35,690 bases of DNA from Alterluteimonas quercicellularis (GCF_021191635.1 NZ_JAIWPR010000062.1:1-35690); one strand, 5' to 3'. Counted from the first letter of the stretch, positions 15,362 to 25,061 are shown. Program-made: numbers and translations. The notes: generated from the sequence alone by a model not told the origin.

Positions 15362-16945
15362 ATGCGCCGACGCGATTTCCTGAGCCATAGCCTGATCTCC
15401 CTGCTCGCGGCCGCCCTGCCGGCCTCCGTGCACGCCGCCGCGCTGCGGCTCGGCGCCGCGCAGCCGTTCGACTTCGCCGCGCTCAAGGGTCGCGCGCAGG
15501 CGCTGGCCGCCGCGCCGCACGCCGCGCGCTCCGCGACCCTGCCCGCGGCGGTGGCGGCGCTGGACTGGGACGCCTACCAGGCGATCCGCTATCGCCAGGA
15601 CCACGCGCTGTGGGGCGACGACGCCACCCGCTACATCGCGCAGTTCTTCCACCTGGGCCTGTACTTCAAGTCGCCGGTGCGCATGCACGCCCTGGCCGAC
15701 GGCCAGGCGCGCGAGATCGCCTACGACCCGGCGATGTTCGACTACGGCGCCAGCGGCCTGGACGGCGGTGCGCTGCCCGGCGACCTCGGCTTCGCCGGCT
15801 TCCGCCTCAACCGCCGCAGCGACCCGCAGCGCGACTTCGCGGCGTTCCTCGGCGCCAGCTACTTCCGCGCGGTCGGCGCCAGCGGCCAGTACGGGCTGTC
15901 GGCGCGCGGGCTGGCGGTGGACGCGGGGCTGCCGCGGCCGGAGGAGTTCCCGGACTTCACCGACTTCTGGCTGGAGCGGCCCGATCCGGCGTCGGACACG
16001 GTGATCGTCTACGCCCTGCTCGACTCGCCCTCGGTCGCCGGCGCCTACCGCTTCGCGATCACCCCGGGCGAGCCGCTGGTCATGGACGTGGACTGCGCGC
16101 TGTACCCGCGCACGCGGATCGAGCGCCTGGGCATCGCGCCGTGCACCAGCATGTACCAGGTCGGCGAGAACGACCGCCGTATGGGCTACGACTGGCGCCC
16201 CGAGATCCACGACAGCGACGGCCTCGCCCTGCAGATGGGCAACGGCGAATGGCTGTGGCGGCCGCTGGGCAACCCGCGCGCGCTGCGCTTCAACGCCTTC
16301 GCCGACGAGAACCCGCGCGGCTTCGGCCTGCTGCAGCGCGACCGCGATTTCAACCACTACCAGGACGACGGCGTCTTCTACGAGCGCCGCCCCTCGCTGT
16401 GGGTGGAGCCCAAGCAGGGCTGGGGCCGCGGCGCGGTGCAGCTGCTGGAGATCCCGACCCGCGACGAGACCTTCGACAACATCGTCGCCTTCTGGCACCC
16501 GGAGGCCGCGGTCGAGCCGGGCCGCGAGCTGCTGTTCGGCTACCGGCTGTTCTGGGGCGAGCAGGCGCCCTCGCGCCCGACGCTGGCGACCTGCGTCGCC
16601 ACCCGCACCGGCCTGGGCGGGCGCATCGGCTTCGAGCGCAAGGCGTGGTCGCAGCGCTTCGCGGTGGACTTCGCCGGCGGCGAGCTGGCCGCGCTCGCCG
16701 CGCGCAATGCCGAAGTGGAACCGGTGCTGCAGGCCTCCGACGGCAGCCTGGAGACGGTCTCGGCGCGGCCGCTGCACGCGGTGGAAGGCTACCGGGTGAT
16801 GTTCGACGCGGTGCCGCCCGGCCCCGGCACCGCGCAGATCGACCTGCGGCTGTTCCTGCGCGAGCGCGGCACCGGCCGCGCGCTCAGCGAGACCTGGCTG
16901 TACCAGTGGAACCCCCCGCCGCCGGACGAGCGCACGCTGTACTGA
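15362..16945 (+). CDS. opgD: Glucans biosynthesis protein D (OpgD/MdoD)
   Basis: A 527-residue periplasmic protein of the OpgG/OpgD family, which shapes the backbone of osmoregulated periplasmic glucans. The N-terminus is a twin-arginine signal (MRRRDFLSHSL then LLAAALPASVHA), as in E. coli OpgD and unlike Sec-exported OpgG. Family segments include WDAYQAIRYRQDHALWG, FHLGLYFKSPVRMH, LGASYFRAVGASGQYGLSARGLA, PCTSMYQVGENDRRMGYDWRPEIHDSDG, FGLLQRDRDFNHYQD and YERRPSLWVEP. Full length for the family. No opgH or opgG is in the window, so the glucosyltransferase must be elsewhere. It is a single gene; the 283 bases that follow hold no convincing coding sequence. Confidence 0.95.
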   Translation: MRRRDFLSHSLISLLAAALPASVHAAALRLGAAQPFDFAALKGRAQALAAAPHAARSATLPAAVAALDWDAYQAIRYRQDHALWGDDATRYIAQFFHLGLYFKSPVRMHALADGQAREIAYDPAMFDYGASGLDGGALPGDLGFAGFRLNRRSDPQRDFAAFLGASYFRAVGASGQYGLSARGLAVDAGLPRPEEFPDFTDFWLERPDPASDTVIVYALLDSPSVAGAYRFAITPGEPLVMDVDCALYPRTRIERLGIAPCTSMYQVGENDRRMGYDWRPEIHDSDGLALQMGNGEWLWRPLGNPRALRFNAFADENPRGFGLLQRDRDFNHYQDDGVFYERRPSLWVEPKQGWGRGAVQLLEIPTRDETFDNIVAFWHPEAAVEPGRELLFGYRLFWGEQAPSRPTLATCVATRTGLGGRIGFERKAWSQRFAVDFAGGELAALAARNAEVEPVLQASDGSLETVSARPLHAVEGYRVMFDAVPPGPGTAQIDLRLFLRERGTGRALSETWLYQWNPPPPDERTLY

Positions 16946-17228
16946 CAGCTCCCGGCACCGGGCCTGCCGGATCGATCGCAGTGCTCAGGAGTGGATTGCC
17001 GGCGTACGCGCGCAAGCGGCCTGATGCCCACCGCGGTCCCCATCGTGGCCTTTTTTGCCTGTTCAGGGGCGCGGCCGCGCGCCCGGGGAGCCGCGGCCGG
17101 GCCGTTTCGACGGATCGTGCACAGTCGGCTAGGGTCGTCCCGGATACTGGAGCCGGACCGCGCTGTCTACAGTACGGGGGACCGCTCCCGTCAATCCAAT
17201 GCGCTTCGCTGCGCGAGGAGTCCAGGAC

Positions 17229-19049
17229 ATGACCGACATCGACGTCGTCGCGCCGAGCTATGCCGGCACCCAGCCCACCCAGACCCCGCCGGAGTCCGAC
17301 GCCTATGGCGCAGGCGAGCAGGCAGGCGAGGAGTTGCTCGAACTCGCGCCCGCGGACATCAAGCACGGCGAGGCGGGCGAAATCGAGTTCGTGCTCTCCG
17401 AGTTCAGCGGCGATGTGAGGGCTCACCTGGAGCGCGCCGCCGACGATCCCGAATTCGCGGCCGGGCTGGTCGAAACGCTCGGACCGGAAGGCTACTCGCG
17501 CCTCGTCGCGGCGATCGACCGTACCGCGTTGCTCGACGGGCTCGGCGGTACCGAGAAAGGCGAGACCGCCACCGAGCTGCTGAGCCTGCTCGGACAGACG
17601 CTCGGCTCCGCAACGCGCATGCCGGGCGGTCCGATCGACGCCGAGTTCGTCGGCCGGATCACCGAGAACGACGGGTTCAAGACCGACGACGAACTGGATC
17701 CGGAACTCGCCGCGATCCTGTTGAACGAAGGCGACTACACGCCCGAGACCGCCGCCATGCTCGCCGGGCACGTCTTTCTCGAATCCGACCCCCCTCAGGT
17801 GTACGACAGGCCGGATGGCTACATCGACACCCCGGCCCACCGGCAACCGTTGCTGACCCCTGCCGGACACAACGTGGAGGCCGACAACGTCGGTGCGTGG
17901 GCCACCGCGACGCACGGGCTGCTCCGCAACGGCGGCGCCTCCGAGGTACTCGGCTTGCGCGACGACAACGGCGAACCGGTGGTCGCTCAGCGCTTGCTGG
18001 ATCCGAACCTGGTCGAAGGACCCACGGTGATGCCGGCGCTGATCGGCGCGATCCTTGATACTCCGCGCATCAACCTGGCCAGCAATCCGAACGACAGTGC
18101 CGCGTTGGCGGCGGTCGAATCGCTGGTGCTGGCGACCCACGACCGCTATGGAGATGTCGGCGAGTGGGCGAGCGAGCCGCTGGCCAACCTGTACATGGAC
18201 CATGCCGGCGCGATCCTCAACATCGGCGAGAAGAGCAAGGCCCACCCGGCGGCCGGGCAGTCTCCTCTCAACGAACGCCTGGCGGCACTGGAGCTGGACG
18301 CCGGAGCCGGCGCCTCCATCATCACCGCCGCCCTCGGCGCGGACGGCACGCCGCCGCTGCTCCTGGGCGGGCCGCGGGATCCGATGGCGCCGGGCTGGGG
18401 CGAGCGCTACGACAGCTGGGAGAGCGCGGTCAACGACGCGACGGATCGCTATCGCGCCCAGGTGCGCGATGCGGGGGTCACGGAGAACAGCGACCTGGAG
18501 GACATGGCCAGGGAGCTGGCGGACATCAACGGAGAACTGCTGCTGGGCCAGTACGGCGCTGACGTCATCGCCGCCTCCAACGACGACGACGAGAACGCCG
18601 CGAAGCAGGACGCGATCAACGTCGTCACCGATTACCTGGGCCTGGGCCTCGGCTTCATCGGCCCGAACTCCGCCACGACCGCCACCGTCCTGAACACCCA
18701 CGCCGAGAGCGCGCTGCTCGAGGCGTGGTTCCCTACGGGGACCGCGTCCGGCGTGTTCGATCGAACCGTCGCGAGCGAGGTGCCTGCGCTCCTGGTCGCG
18801 CAGAAGGTCCAGGTCGTCGAGGCCGCCGCCACCAGCGGAGCTGTCGAACTCCCCGAGTCGCTGGTCGATCCGGCGACCGGTGGATTGCGCGCCCCCACCT
18901 CCGAGGCCGACGGGGTGCAGTTCGCGGAAGATCTCGACGGGTTCATTCAAGCCAACCCCGAGCTGCTGGCGGCAGTGGACGCTGCGAGCGGGAACTTGAT
19001 CGAACGCGTCAACGCCCTGGGCACCGGCAACTACCGCGGCGGCAGCTGA
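17229..19049 (+). CDS. Unknown 606-residue protein, DUF6571-like layout
   Basis: An acidic, alanine- and leucine-rich protein with no signal peptide and no transmembrane segment. ATG at 17229 has GAGGAG upstream; an in-frame ATG at 17199 is less well placed. The layout resembles actinobacterial DUF6571 proteins: an early DDPEFAAGLVETLGPEGYSR unit, then LLNEGDYTPETAAMLAGHVF, a helical block with RNGGASEVLG and LLDPNLVEGP, then EWASEPLANLYMDHAGAIL, and a late amphipathic region about residues 470-530 (GLGLGFIGP). In Actinobacteria such proteins occur with WXG100/type VII and polymorphic toxin loci. The similarity is by remembered pattern, not a search. No secretion gene or toxin motif is adjacent. 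A hairpin follows the stop. Confidence 0.8.
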   Translation: MTDIDVVAPSYAGTQPTQTPPESDAYGAGEQAGEELLELAPADIKHGEAGEIEFVLSEFSGDVRAHLERAADDPEFAAGLVETLGPEGYSRLVAAIDRTALLDGLGGTEKGETATELLSLLGQTLGSATRMPGGPIDAEFVGRITENDGFKTDDELDPELAAILLNEGDYTPETAAMLAGHVFLESDPPQVYDRPDGYIDTPAHRQPLLTPAGHNVEADNVGAWATATHGLLRNGGASEVLGLRDDNGEPVVAQRLLDPNLVEGPTVMPALIGAILDTPRINLASNPNDSAALAAVESLVLATHDRYGDVGEWASEPLANLYMDHAGAILNIGEKSKAHPAAGQSPLNERLAALELDAGAGASIITAALGADGTPPLLLGGPRDPMAPGWGERYDSWESAVNDATDRYRAQVRDAGVTENSDLEDMARELADINGELLLGQYGADVIAASNDDDENAAKQDAINVVTDYLGLGLGFIGPNSATTATVLNTHAESALLEAWFPTGTASGVFDRTVASEVPALLVAQKVQVVEAAATSGAVELPESLVDPATGGLRAPTSEADGVQFAEDLDGFIQANPELLAAVDAASGNLIERVNALGTGNYRGGS

Positions 19050-19063
19050 ACCGCCAGTTCATC

Positions 19064-19091
19064 GCCCTCCGGGCCCCAGGGTCCGGAGGGC
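19064..19091 (+). terminator. Strong hairpin after the DUF6571-like gene
   Basis: A 12-base-pair stem (GCCCTCCGGGCC against GGTCCGGAGGGC, one G-U wobble) with a CCAG loop, 14 bases past the stop. No T-run follows, so it may need Rho or act as a stabilising 3' structure. It also lies downstream of the convergent symporter gene. Confidence 0.6.
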
Positions 19092-19203
19092 CGGGCTTCG
19101 GCTGCGATCGTCGAACCATCGCCCCGCCGGCACCGCCCTGTGCGGGACCACGCCGACTGGACGCTTCGGGCAGGGCGCCGGCATCGATGCGCCGGCCGCG
19201 GGT

Positions 19204-20487
19204 TCAGCCGCGCGGCGCCTCGACCGCCTCGTCGGCGGCCAGGCCGGGATCGGCGGCGGCGCGCTCGTAGACGTCCCGGTCCAGCAGGCCGGTCTCGCGC
19301 GCGACCAGCACCGGCACCAGCATCTGCCCGGTGACGTTGGTCATCGTGCGCATCATGTCGAGGATGCGGTCGATCGCCAGCAGGATGCCCAGCACCTGGA
19401 GCGGCAGCCCGGCGGCGCTGAGCACCACCGTGGCCATCACCACCGCGGTGCCGGGCACGCCGGCGGTGCCGAAGCTGCCCAGCACCGAGGCCAGCAGGAT
19501 CGCCGCGTACTGCGCGAAGCTCAGCTCGATGCCGGCGTACTGCGCGGCGAAGATCGCCGCCAGCGTGGGATAGATCGCGCCGCAGCCGTCCATCTTGATG
19601 CTCGCGCCCAGCGGCACCGCGAACGCGGCGTAGTCGCGGTTGACGCCGAGCCCGTGGGTGACCGCGCGGATCGCGGCGGGCATGGAGGCGAAGCTGGACG
19701 AGCTGACGAAGGCCACCTGCATCGCCGGCGCCGCGCCGCGGAAGAACTTCAGCGGGTTGAGCCCGTGCGCGAGCAGCAGGCCGCCGTAGACGAAGACGAT
19801 GTGGAACGCGCAGGCGGCGTACAGCGCCACCACGAAGCTGCCCAGCGGCAGCAGGCGCTCGAAGCCGTAGGTCCCCACCAGCCCGGCGATCAGGCCGAAG
19901 GTGCCGATCGGGGTCATCTCCAGCACGAAGCGGGTGACCTGGATCATCGCCTCGCTGGCCTGGCCCACCAGCCGGCGCAGCGCCTCGGTGCGCTCGCCCA
20001 GCTTCACCAGTGCGAAGCCGAGCAGGCCGGCGAAGAAGATCACCTGCAGGATCCGGCCCTCGGCCAGCGCCGCGAACGGATTGGTCGGCACGATGTCCAG
20101 CAGCACCTGCACCGGCGTGGGCACCTCGCGCGGCTGGTAGTCGGCCGGCGGCGTCAGCTGCACGCCCTCGCCCGGCGCGAACGCGAACGCGGCGGCCAGC
20201 CCAACCCCCACCGCCAGCGCGGCGGTGGCGGCGAACCAGCCGAACGTGCGCCCGCCCAGCGCCGCCACCGACTGCTGCCCGTGCAGCGCCGAGACCGCGT
20301 TGACGACCGCGAAGAACACCAGCGGCACCGCGATCATGCGGATCAGGTTGACGTACAGCGTGCCCAGCGGCTGCAGCCAGGTCTCGGCCGCGGGGCCGAG
20401 CAGCCAGCCGGCCAGCGCGCCGAGCACGAAGGCGCCGGCCACGCGCTGCCAGAACGGCACCCGGAACCACCAGGACAGCAGGGTCAT
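19204..20487 (-). CDS. Dicarboxylate/amino acid:cation symporter (DAACS family)
   Basis: A 427-residue inner-membrane transporter of the GltP/DctA family, importing C4-dicarboxylates or acidic amino acids with H+ or Na+. Signature parts are PTNPFAALAEG, the serine-rich re-entrant loop AFVSSSSFASMPAAI, KMDGCGAIYPTLAA (the usual NMDGT is changed to KMDGC), and GSFGTAGVPGTAVVM, the second re-entrant loop. About eight transmembrane helices are visible. The start is ATG at 20487 (MTLLSWWFRVPFWQR); an upstream in-frame extension to a TTG at 20583 would add a non-hydrophobic leader. The substrate cannot be fixed from sequence. It is not clearly in an operon: the S8 protease ends 145 bases upstream of its start. 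Confidence 0.92.
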   Translation of the reverse strand: MTLLSWWFRVPFWQRVAGAFVLGALAGWLLGPAAETWLQPLGTLYVNLIRMIAVPLVFFAVVNAVSALHGQQSVAALGGRTFGWFAATAALAVGVGLAAAFAFAPGEGVQLTPPADYQPREVPTPVQVLLDIVPTNPFAALAEGRILQVIFFAGLLGFALVKLGERTEALRRLVGQASEAMIQVTRFVLEMTPIGTFGLIAGLVGTYGFERLLPLGSFVVALYAACAFHIVFVYGGLLLAHGLNPLKFFRGAAPAMQVAFVSSSSFASMPAAIRAVTHGLGVNRDYAAFAVPLGASIKMDGCGAIYPTLAAIFAAQYAGIELSFAQYAAILLASVLGSFGTAGVPGTAVVMATVVLSAAGLPLQVLGILLAIDRILDMMRTMTNVTGQMLVPVLVARETGLLDRDVYERAAADPGLAADEAVEAPRG

Positions 20488-20632
20488 CGCGTCGGCGCAT
20501 GCAGGGAGATGGCCGCCGACGATACCCCACGCCCCCCGCACCGGCGAGGCCACCGCCGGGACGCCGTGGCCGTGCCCCTGCAACGCTGCCGCGCGGCACC
20601 CGACGGCGCCGTGCGGCAGCGGGCCGCCGCGG

Positions 20633-22501
20633 CTACTGCCGCGCGACCAGGGTGAGGCCGTTGTAGGTGCCGCTCAGGCGCAGGTAGTAGGTCCCGGCGG
20701 CCGGGGCGGCGATGCGGATGGTCTCCACGTTGCCCGCGCGCGCGGAGCGGAACTGGAAGGCGGTGTCGGTGGGCACCTCGCCGTGGGCGGCGTACAGGGT
20801 GACGTCGCCGCTGCCGCCCAGCGTCATCAGCGTGAGGACGCGCCCGGCCTGCGCCTCGAAGCGGTACAGCGCGCCTTCGCCGTTGGAGGCCAGCCCGGTC
20901 ACGTTGACCCCGTTGAGCAGCAGCGTGCCCGGCTGGCAGGGATCGGTCTCGGGATCGCAGGGTTCCTCCAGCGCCTTCGCCAGCGCCCGCGTCGCGTCGG
21001 CGATGCCCACGCCGATCGGCATGTGCGCCGGCGGCGGCACGTTGAACGGGCGCGTGGTGGCCTGCAGCAGCTCGTGCATCGCGGCCGGCGTCAGCGGATC
21101 GCGGCCGGCCAGCGCGAGCCCGCTCTGCACCAGCGCGGCGATGCCCGAGACGTGCGGCGCGGCCATCGAGGTACCGGCCAGGCCCATGTAGACGTACTGG
21201 CCCGAGCTGGGGGTGGTCTTGCCGTCGTAGCCGGCCTGCAGCACGTAGCCGTTCCAGCCGCCGTTGCCCGGGTCCTCGTCGCCGCCGCCGCCGGGACCGG
21301 CGAGGTCCACCGCGGCGCCGTAGTTGGAGTACCAGGCCCTGCCGCCGGTGATGCGGTTGGCGCCGACCACGACCACGTTGGCGCAGTTCGCCGGCGTGAA
21401 CTGGTCGGCGTTGCTCATCTGGTTGCCGGCCGCCACCACCACCACGCTGCCGCGGGCGACCGCGCCGTCGATCGCGGCCTGGGTGAGGCCGTCGCAGGCG
21501 CCCTGACCGCCCAGGCTGAGGTTGATGACCTCGGCCGGATGCGGGTTGGCGGGCATGCCGTAGACCTCGCCGCCGGAGGCCCAGGCGATGGCGTCGGCGA
21601 TGTCGGATCCGTAGCCGCCGCAACGCCCGAGCACCCGCACCGGCAGCACCTGCGCGTCGAACGCCACGCCGGCCCCGCCGATGCGGTTGTGGGTGGCCTC
21701 GGCGACGGTGCCGGCGACGTGGGTGCCGTGCCAGCTGCTGTCGATCACCGGCGAGTTCTGGTAGCACTCGCCGGCGACCGGGTTCCAGTCGCCGTAGTCG
21801 AGCGCGCCGGGCACGCGGGCGTCGCTGTCGCGGCGCGAGACGAACGCGTCGCTGATGAAGTCGTAGCCGGGCAGCAGGTTGCCGGCGAAGTCGGGGTGGT
21901 CGGGCAGGATGCCGGTGTCGAGCACCGCGACCACCGTGCCCTCGCCGGTGGACCGGTCCCAGGCGCTGGCGACGTTGATCGCGCCGGCCGAGCCCTGCAG
22001 GTGCCACTGGTGGCTGGCGAAGAACTCGTCGTCGGGCACGAAGCTCGGCGAGACCGTCGCCGGCGCGCGCAGCAGGCCGGTCGGCCGCAGCATGCGGTCG
22101 ACGTGGACGGCCTCCACCGAGGGATCGGCGGCCAGTTCGTCGCGCAGCCGGCCGAGTTCCTGCGCCGACAGCCTGCGCGAGAGCCGAAGCACCTCGTAGC
22201 CGGCGCTGGCGCGGCGCAGCTGCGCGACCTGCAGCGGCGCGGGGCCGCGGCCGGCGGCGCGGGTGCCGAGGCCGGCGCGGAGGATCGCCGCGTCCGCGGC
22301 CTGCCGCTTCGCGGCGTCCAGGGCGACGACGCCCGGGCGGGCGCGGTAGCGCACCAGCAGGCGGTCGGAGGGGCCATCGGCGGCCGCCTCGCGCGCGGGG
22401 GTGCCGGCGCGGATGCGGATCTCGGGGCCGGCGGCCGAGGCCGGCAGGTGGCCGGCGGCCAGCAGCAGGGCGATGGCCGCGCAGAGGGAGCTGTGCTTCA
22501 T
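20633..22501 (-). CDS. Secreted subtilisin-like serine protease (S8) with PPC domain
   Basis: A 622-residue extracellular protease precursor. Signal peptide 1-24; I9-like propeptide about 45-140 (LLVRYRARPG to PSVEAVHVDR); catalytic domain about 160-520 with Asp195 (VVAVLDTGILPDHPDF), His258 (SSWHGTHVAGTVAE), oxyanion Asn360 (VVAAGNQMSN) and Ser445 (LAGTSMAAPHVSG). A pre-peptidase C-terminal domain follows from about 530 to the end (LYRFEAQAGRVLTL, AGTYYLRLSGTYNG). This layout is common among secreted proteases of Lysobacter and Xanthomonas; PPC is usually removed after export. It lies 106 bases downstream of the adhesin gene on the same strand and could be co-transcribed with it. Confidence 0.95.
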   Translation of the reverse strand: MKHSSLCAAIALLLAAGHLPASAAGPEIRIRAGTPAREAAADGPSDRLLVRYRARPGVVALDAAKRQAADAAILRAGLGTRAAGRGPAPLQVAQLRRASAGYEVLRLSRRLSAQELGRLRDELAADPSVEAVHVDRMLRPTGLLRAPATVSPSFVPDDEFFASHQWHLQGSAGAINVASAWDRSTGEGTVVAVLDTGILPDHPDFAGNLLPGYDFISDAFVSRRDSDARVPGALDYGDWNPVAGECYQNSPVIDSSWHGTHVAGTVAEATHNRIGGAGVAFDAQVLPVRVLGRCGGYGSDIADAIAWASGGEVYGMPANPHPAEVINLSLGGQGACDGLTQAAIDGAVARGSVVVVAAGNQMSNADQFTPANCANVVVVGANRITGGRAWYSNYGAAVDLAGPGGGGDEDPGNGGWNGYVLQAGYDGKTTPSSGQYVYMGLAGTSMAAPHVSGIAALVQSGLALAGRDPLTPAAMHELLQATTRPFNVPPPAHMPIGVGIADATRALAKALEEPCDPETDPCQPGTLLLNGVNVTGLASNGEGALYRFEAQAGRVLTLMTLGGSGDVTLYAAHGEVPTDTAFQFRSARAGNVETIRIAAPAAGTYYLRLSGTYNGLTLVARQ

Positions 22502-22607
22502 GTCGGGAGTCTCGAAAGGGATGGAATGGGCCGGCGCGCGCAGGCGGCGCCGGCGGCCGTGGCCGCGGACGGCGCGGGACCTTCGGCCCGGCGTCGCCCG
22601 CGCGCGG

Positions 22608-25061
22608 TCACAGGTCGATGCCGAAACCGATGCCGGCGGACTTCTCGTCGCCGCTGAAGGCGCCGCCGAGGCTGAACGACGCGCGCTCGCCGACGCGCTT
22701 GGCGTAGCCCACCGACAGCGCGCGCTCGCCGCTCTGCACGCCGGCGCCGACCGCGATGCGGCCGCGCGGGCTCTGGGTGCCGGCGGCGTTCGTCGCCATG
22801 TTGAGCATCGCCGCGCTCATCGCGCCCTGCTTGTCCAGGCGCCGGTCGATGTCGCCGAAGCGGCGCTCGACGTCGCCGCGGAACCCGGCGAACTCGTCCT
22901 CCCAGGCGGCGAAGCGCTGGTCGGTGTAGGCGTTGGCGGAGGACAGCGTGCGGGTGGCGGTGGTGTCGGTGTAGCTGCGCGCCTGGGCGACGCCGGCGTT
23001 GACCTGGGCGACGTTGGCCGCATCGGTGTCGGCGGTGCCGGCGGCGACGTTGGCGATCTGCCGCTCGTGGCCGGCGCTGCCGACCGAGACCGTGCCGGCT
23101 CGGTCGGCGACCGAGCCCTGGCCCAGCGCGACGGCGCCCTCGGCGGTCGCCGTGGCGCCCTGCCCCAGCGCGGTGCCGGAGGCGGCGCCCACGCGGCTGC
23201 CCTCGCCGACCGCCACCGCGCGGGTGGCGTCCGCGGCGATCGCGCTGTTGGCGCCCACCGCGGTGCCGGCATCGGCGCCGACCTGCGCGTTGCCGCCGAT
23301 GGCGGTGTCGTTGGCGCCGTGCGCATAGGCGCCGCCGCCCACCGCCACGCCGTTGTCGCCGTTCGCGACCGCGCCGGAGCCGACCGCGACGCCGTTGGTC
23401 CCGGCGCCGACGCTGGCCTCGCCGCCGCCGCCGATGGCGACGCCGGGCTCGGACCCCGGTCCCGGACCCGGGCCGGTCTCGATCGCGACCAGGCGCGCGT
23501 CGAGCGCACCGAAGGCTTCGCCGATGGAGCCGTAGGCCGTGCCCTGCAGCACGTAGGACGGCGCCGACACGGTGCCGAACGCGGTCACCGCCGCGCCGCC
23601 GCCCAGCGCGTCGGCCACGCTCTGCAGCGCGCCGTGCAGCTGGCCGCCGGCGACCGCGTCGCGGCTGCCGGCGGCGATGGCGCCGTCGGCCAGGTTGCCC
23701 AGCCGGGTGCCGTCGGCGCCGCCGAGCGTGACCGCGGTGCGGTCCTCGTCGTCGTACAGCACCACGCCCTCGACCAGCGCGCCCACGTTCTCGGCGACCG
23801 CCCTGAGCTGGCCCAGGTTCACCGCATCGGTGTCCTCGGTGCCGGCGGCGACGTTGATGATCTGCCGGGTGAAGGCCTCGGTGACGTGGCCGTCGTAGCC
23901 GTTCATCCAGGACTGCGAGGCGCCGACCGAGATGGCGTTGCCGCGGTCGGCCAGCGAGCCGGCGCCCAGCGCCACGCTTCCGTCGGCGAGGGTCATCGTG
24001 TAGTGGCCCAGCGAGAGCGCGCCGAGGCCCAGCGCGTTGGTGAACGCGCCCAGGGCCACGGCGTATGGCGCGGGCTCGCGCCCGCCGTTGCCGCCGAACT
24101 CCCAGGGCCGGAAGCCGCCGGCGTCGGCGAAGTGGCCGAAGGCCAGCGAGCCCTCGCCCTCGGCGATCGCCAGCATGCCGACCGCCACGCTGAGGTCGCT
24201 GTTGGCGTAGGCGCCGTTGCCCAGCGCCACCGACTGCACGCCGGTGGCGAAGGAGTTGGCGCCGAGCGCGGTGGCGTACATCGAGTGCGCCTGCGCGTTG
24301 TAGCCGATCGCGGTGCCGCCCATCTCCCTCGCCCAGGCGCCGCCGCCGACGGCGCTGGTGGCGTAGCCGATGGCGTGCGCGCCGGTACCCAGCGCATGCG
24401 CCATCTCGCCCTGCGCGCTCGAATTGTAGCCATAGGCCGTCGCCCACAGGCCGTCGGCCTCGGCGAAGGCGCCGACCGCCATGCTGGCCGGCCCGCTGCT
24501 CCACGCGGCCAGGCCGATCGCCAGGCTCTGGTCGCCTTCGGCGGCGGCGGCGTTGCCGATCGCGATGGTGTTGAAGTTCGAGGCCAGGGCGTCGCTGCCG
24601 ATGGCGATCGCGTCGTCGGCCAGCGCCAGCGCGTTGCGGCCGAGCGCGAGCGCGCGGTCCGCGTAGGCGGTGGCGCCGGCGCCGAAGGCCGAGGCGCCGA
24701 AGCCGATCGCGGTCGCGGTCTCGCCGGCGGCGGTGGCCTCCTCGCCGGCGGCGAAGGCGCCGGCGTCCTCCTCGGGGTTGGCGCGGCCGGTCGCGGCGAA
24801 GTAGCCGTCCGCCGCCACCGCCGCCACCGTGGCGGACGGGGCCGCCTCGGCGTCCTGCGCGTCCTGCGCGTCCGGCGCCTCGGCAACGGCGCCGACCCGC
24901 TGCACGGACGCGACGGCGGCGGCCGGGGCGCCGGCATCGGCCGCCAGCGCCAGCGCCGACGGCAGCAGCGCCGCGGCGACGCCCAGCAGCGACAGGCGTC
25001 GGCGCGCCAGGCCCTCGCGCGCCGATGCGCGGTTCGGGACCGTTGGGAAGACCTGATTCAT
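22608..25061 (-). CDS. Trimeric autotransporter adhesin (YadA-like)
   Basis: An 817-residue outer-membrane adhesin (type Vc secretion). Signal peptide about 1-41; first head region about 100-395 made of 14-residue-type left-handed repeats (TAIGFGASAFGAGATAYA, ALGRNALALADDAIAIGSDA); neck motif NVAAGTEDTDAVNLGQLRAV near 400; a second head-like block about 540-670 (GVAVGGGAYAHGANDTAIGG); a second neck NVAAGTADTDAANVAQVNAG near 675; a short coiled-coil stalk (DVERRFGDIDRRLDKQ); and the YadA anchor in the last 70 residues. The protein ends in GIGFGIDL, a Leu rather than the usual aromatic residue. Repeats stay in frame with no break. It is divergent from the histidine kinase, with 191 bases between the starts. 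Confidence 0.94.
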   Translation of the reverse strand: MNQVFPTVPNRASAREGLARRRLSLLGVAAALLPSALALAADAGAPAAAVASVQRVGAVAEAPDAQDAQDAEAAPSATVAAVAADGYFAATGRANPEEDAGAFAAGEEATAAGETATAIGFGASAFGAGATAYADRALALGRNALALADDAIAIGSDALASNFNTIAIGNAAAAEGDQSLAIGLAAWSSGPASMAVGAFAEADGLWATAYGYNSSAQGEMAHALGTGAHAIGYATSAVGGGAWAREMGGTAIGYNAQAHSMYATALGANSFATGVQSVALGNGAYANSDLSVAVGMLAIAEGEGSLAFGHFADAGGFRPWEFGGNGGREPAPYAVALGAFTNALGLGALSLGHYTMTLADGSVALGAGSLADRGNAISVGASQSWMNGYDGHVTEAFTRQIINVAAGTEDTDAVNLGQLRAVAENVGALVEGVVLYDDEDRTAVTLGGADGTRLGNLADGAIAAGSRDAVAGGQLHGALQSVADALGGGAAVTAFGTVSAPSYVLQGTAYGSIGEAFGALDARLVAIETGPGPGPGSEPGVAIGGGGEASVGAGTNGVAVGSGAVANGDNGVAVGGGAYAHGANDTAIGGNAQVGADAGTAVGANSAIAADATRAVAVGEGSRVGAASGTALGQGATATAEGAVALGQGSVADRAGTVSVGSAGHERQIANVAAGTADTDAANVAQVNAGVAQARSYTDTTATRTLSSANAYTDQRFAAWEDEFAGFRGDVERRFGDIDRRLDKQGAMSAAMLNMATNAAGTQSPRGRIAVGAGVQSGERALSVGYAKRVGERASFSLGGAFSGDEKSAGIGFGIDL

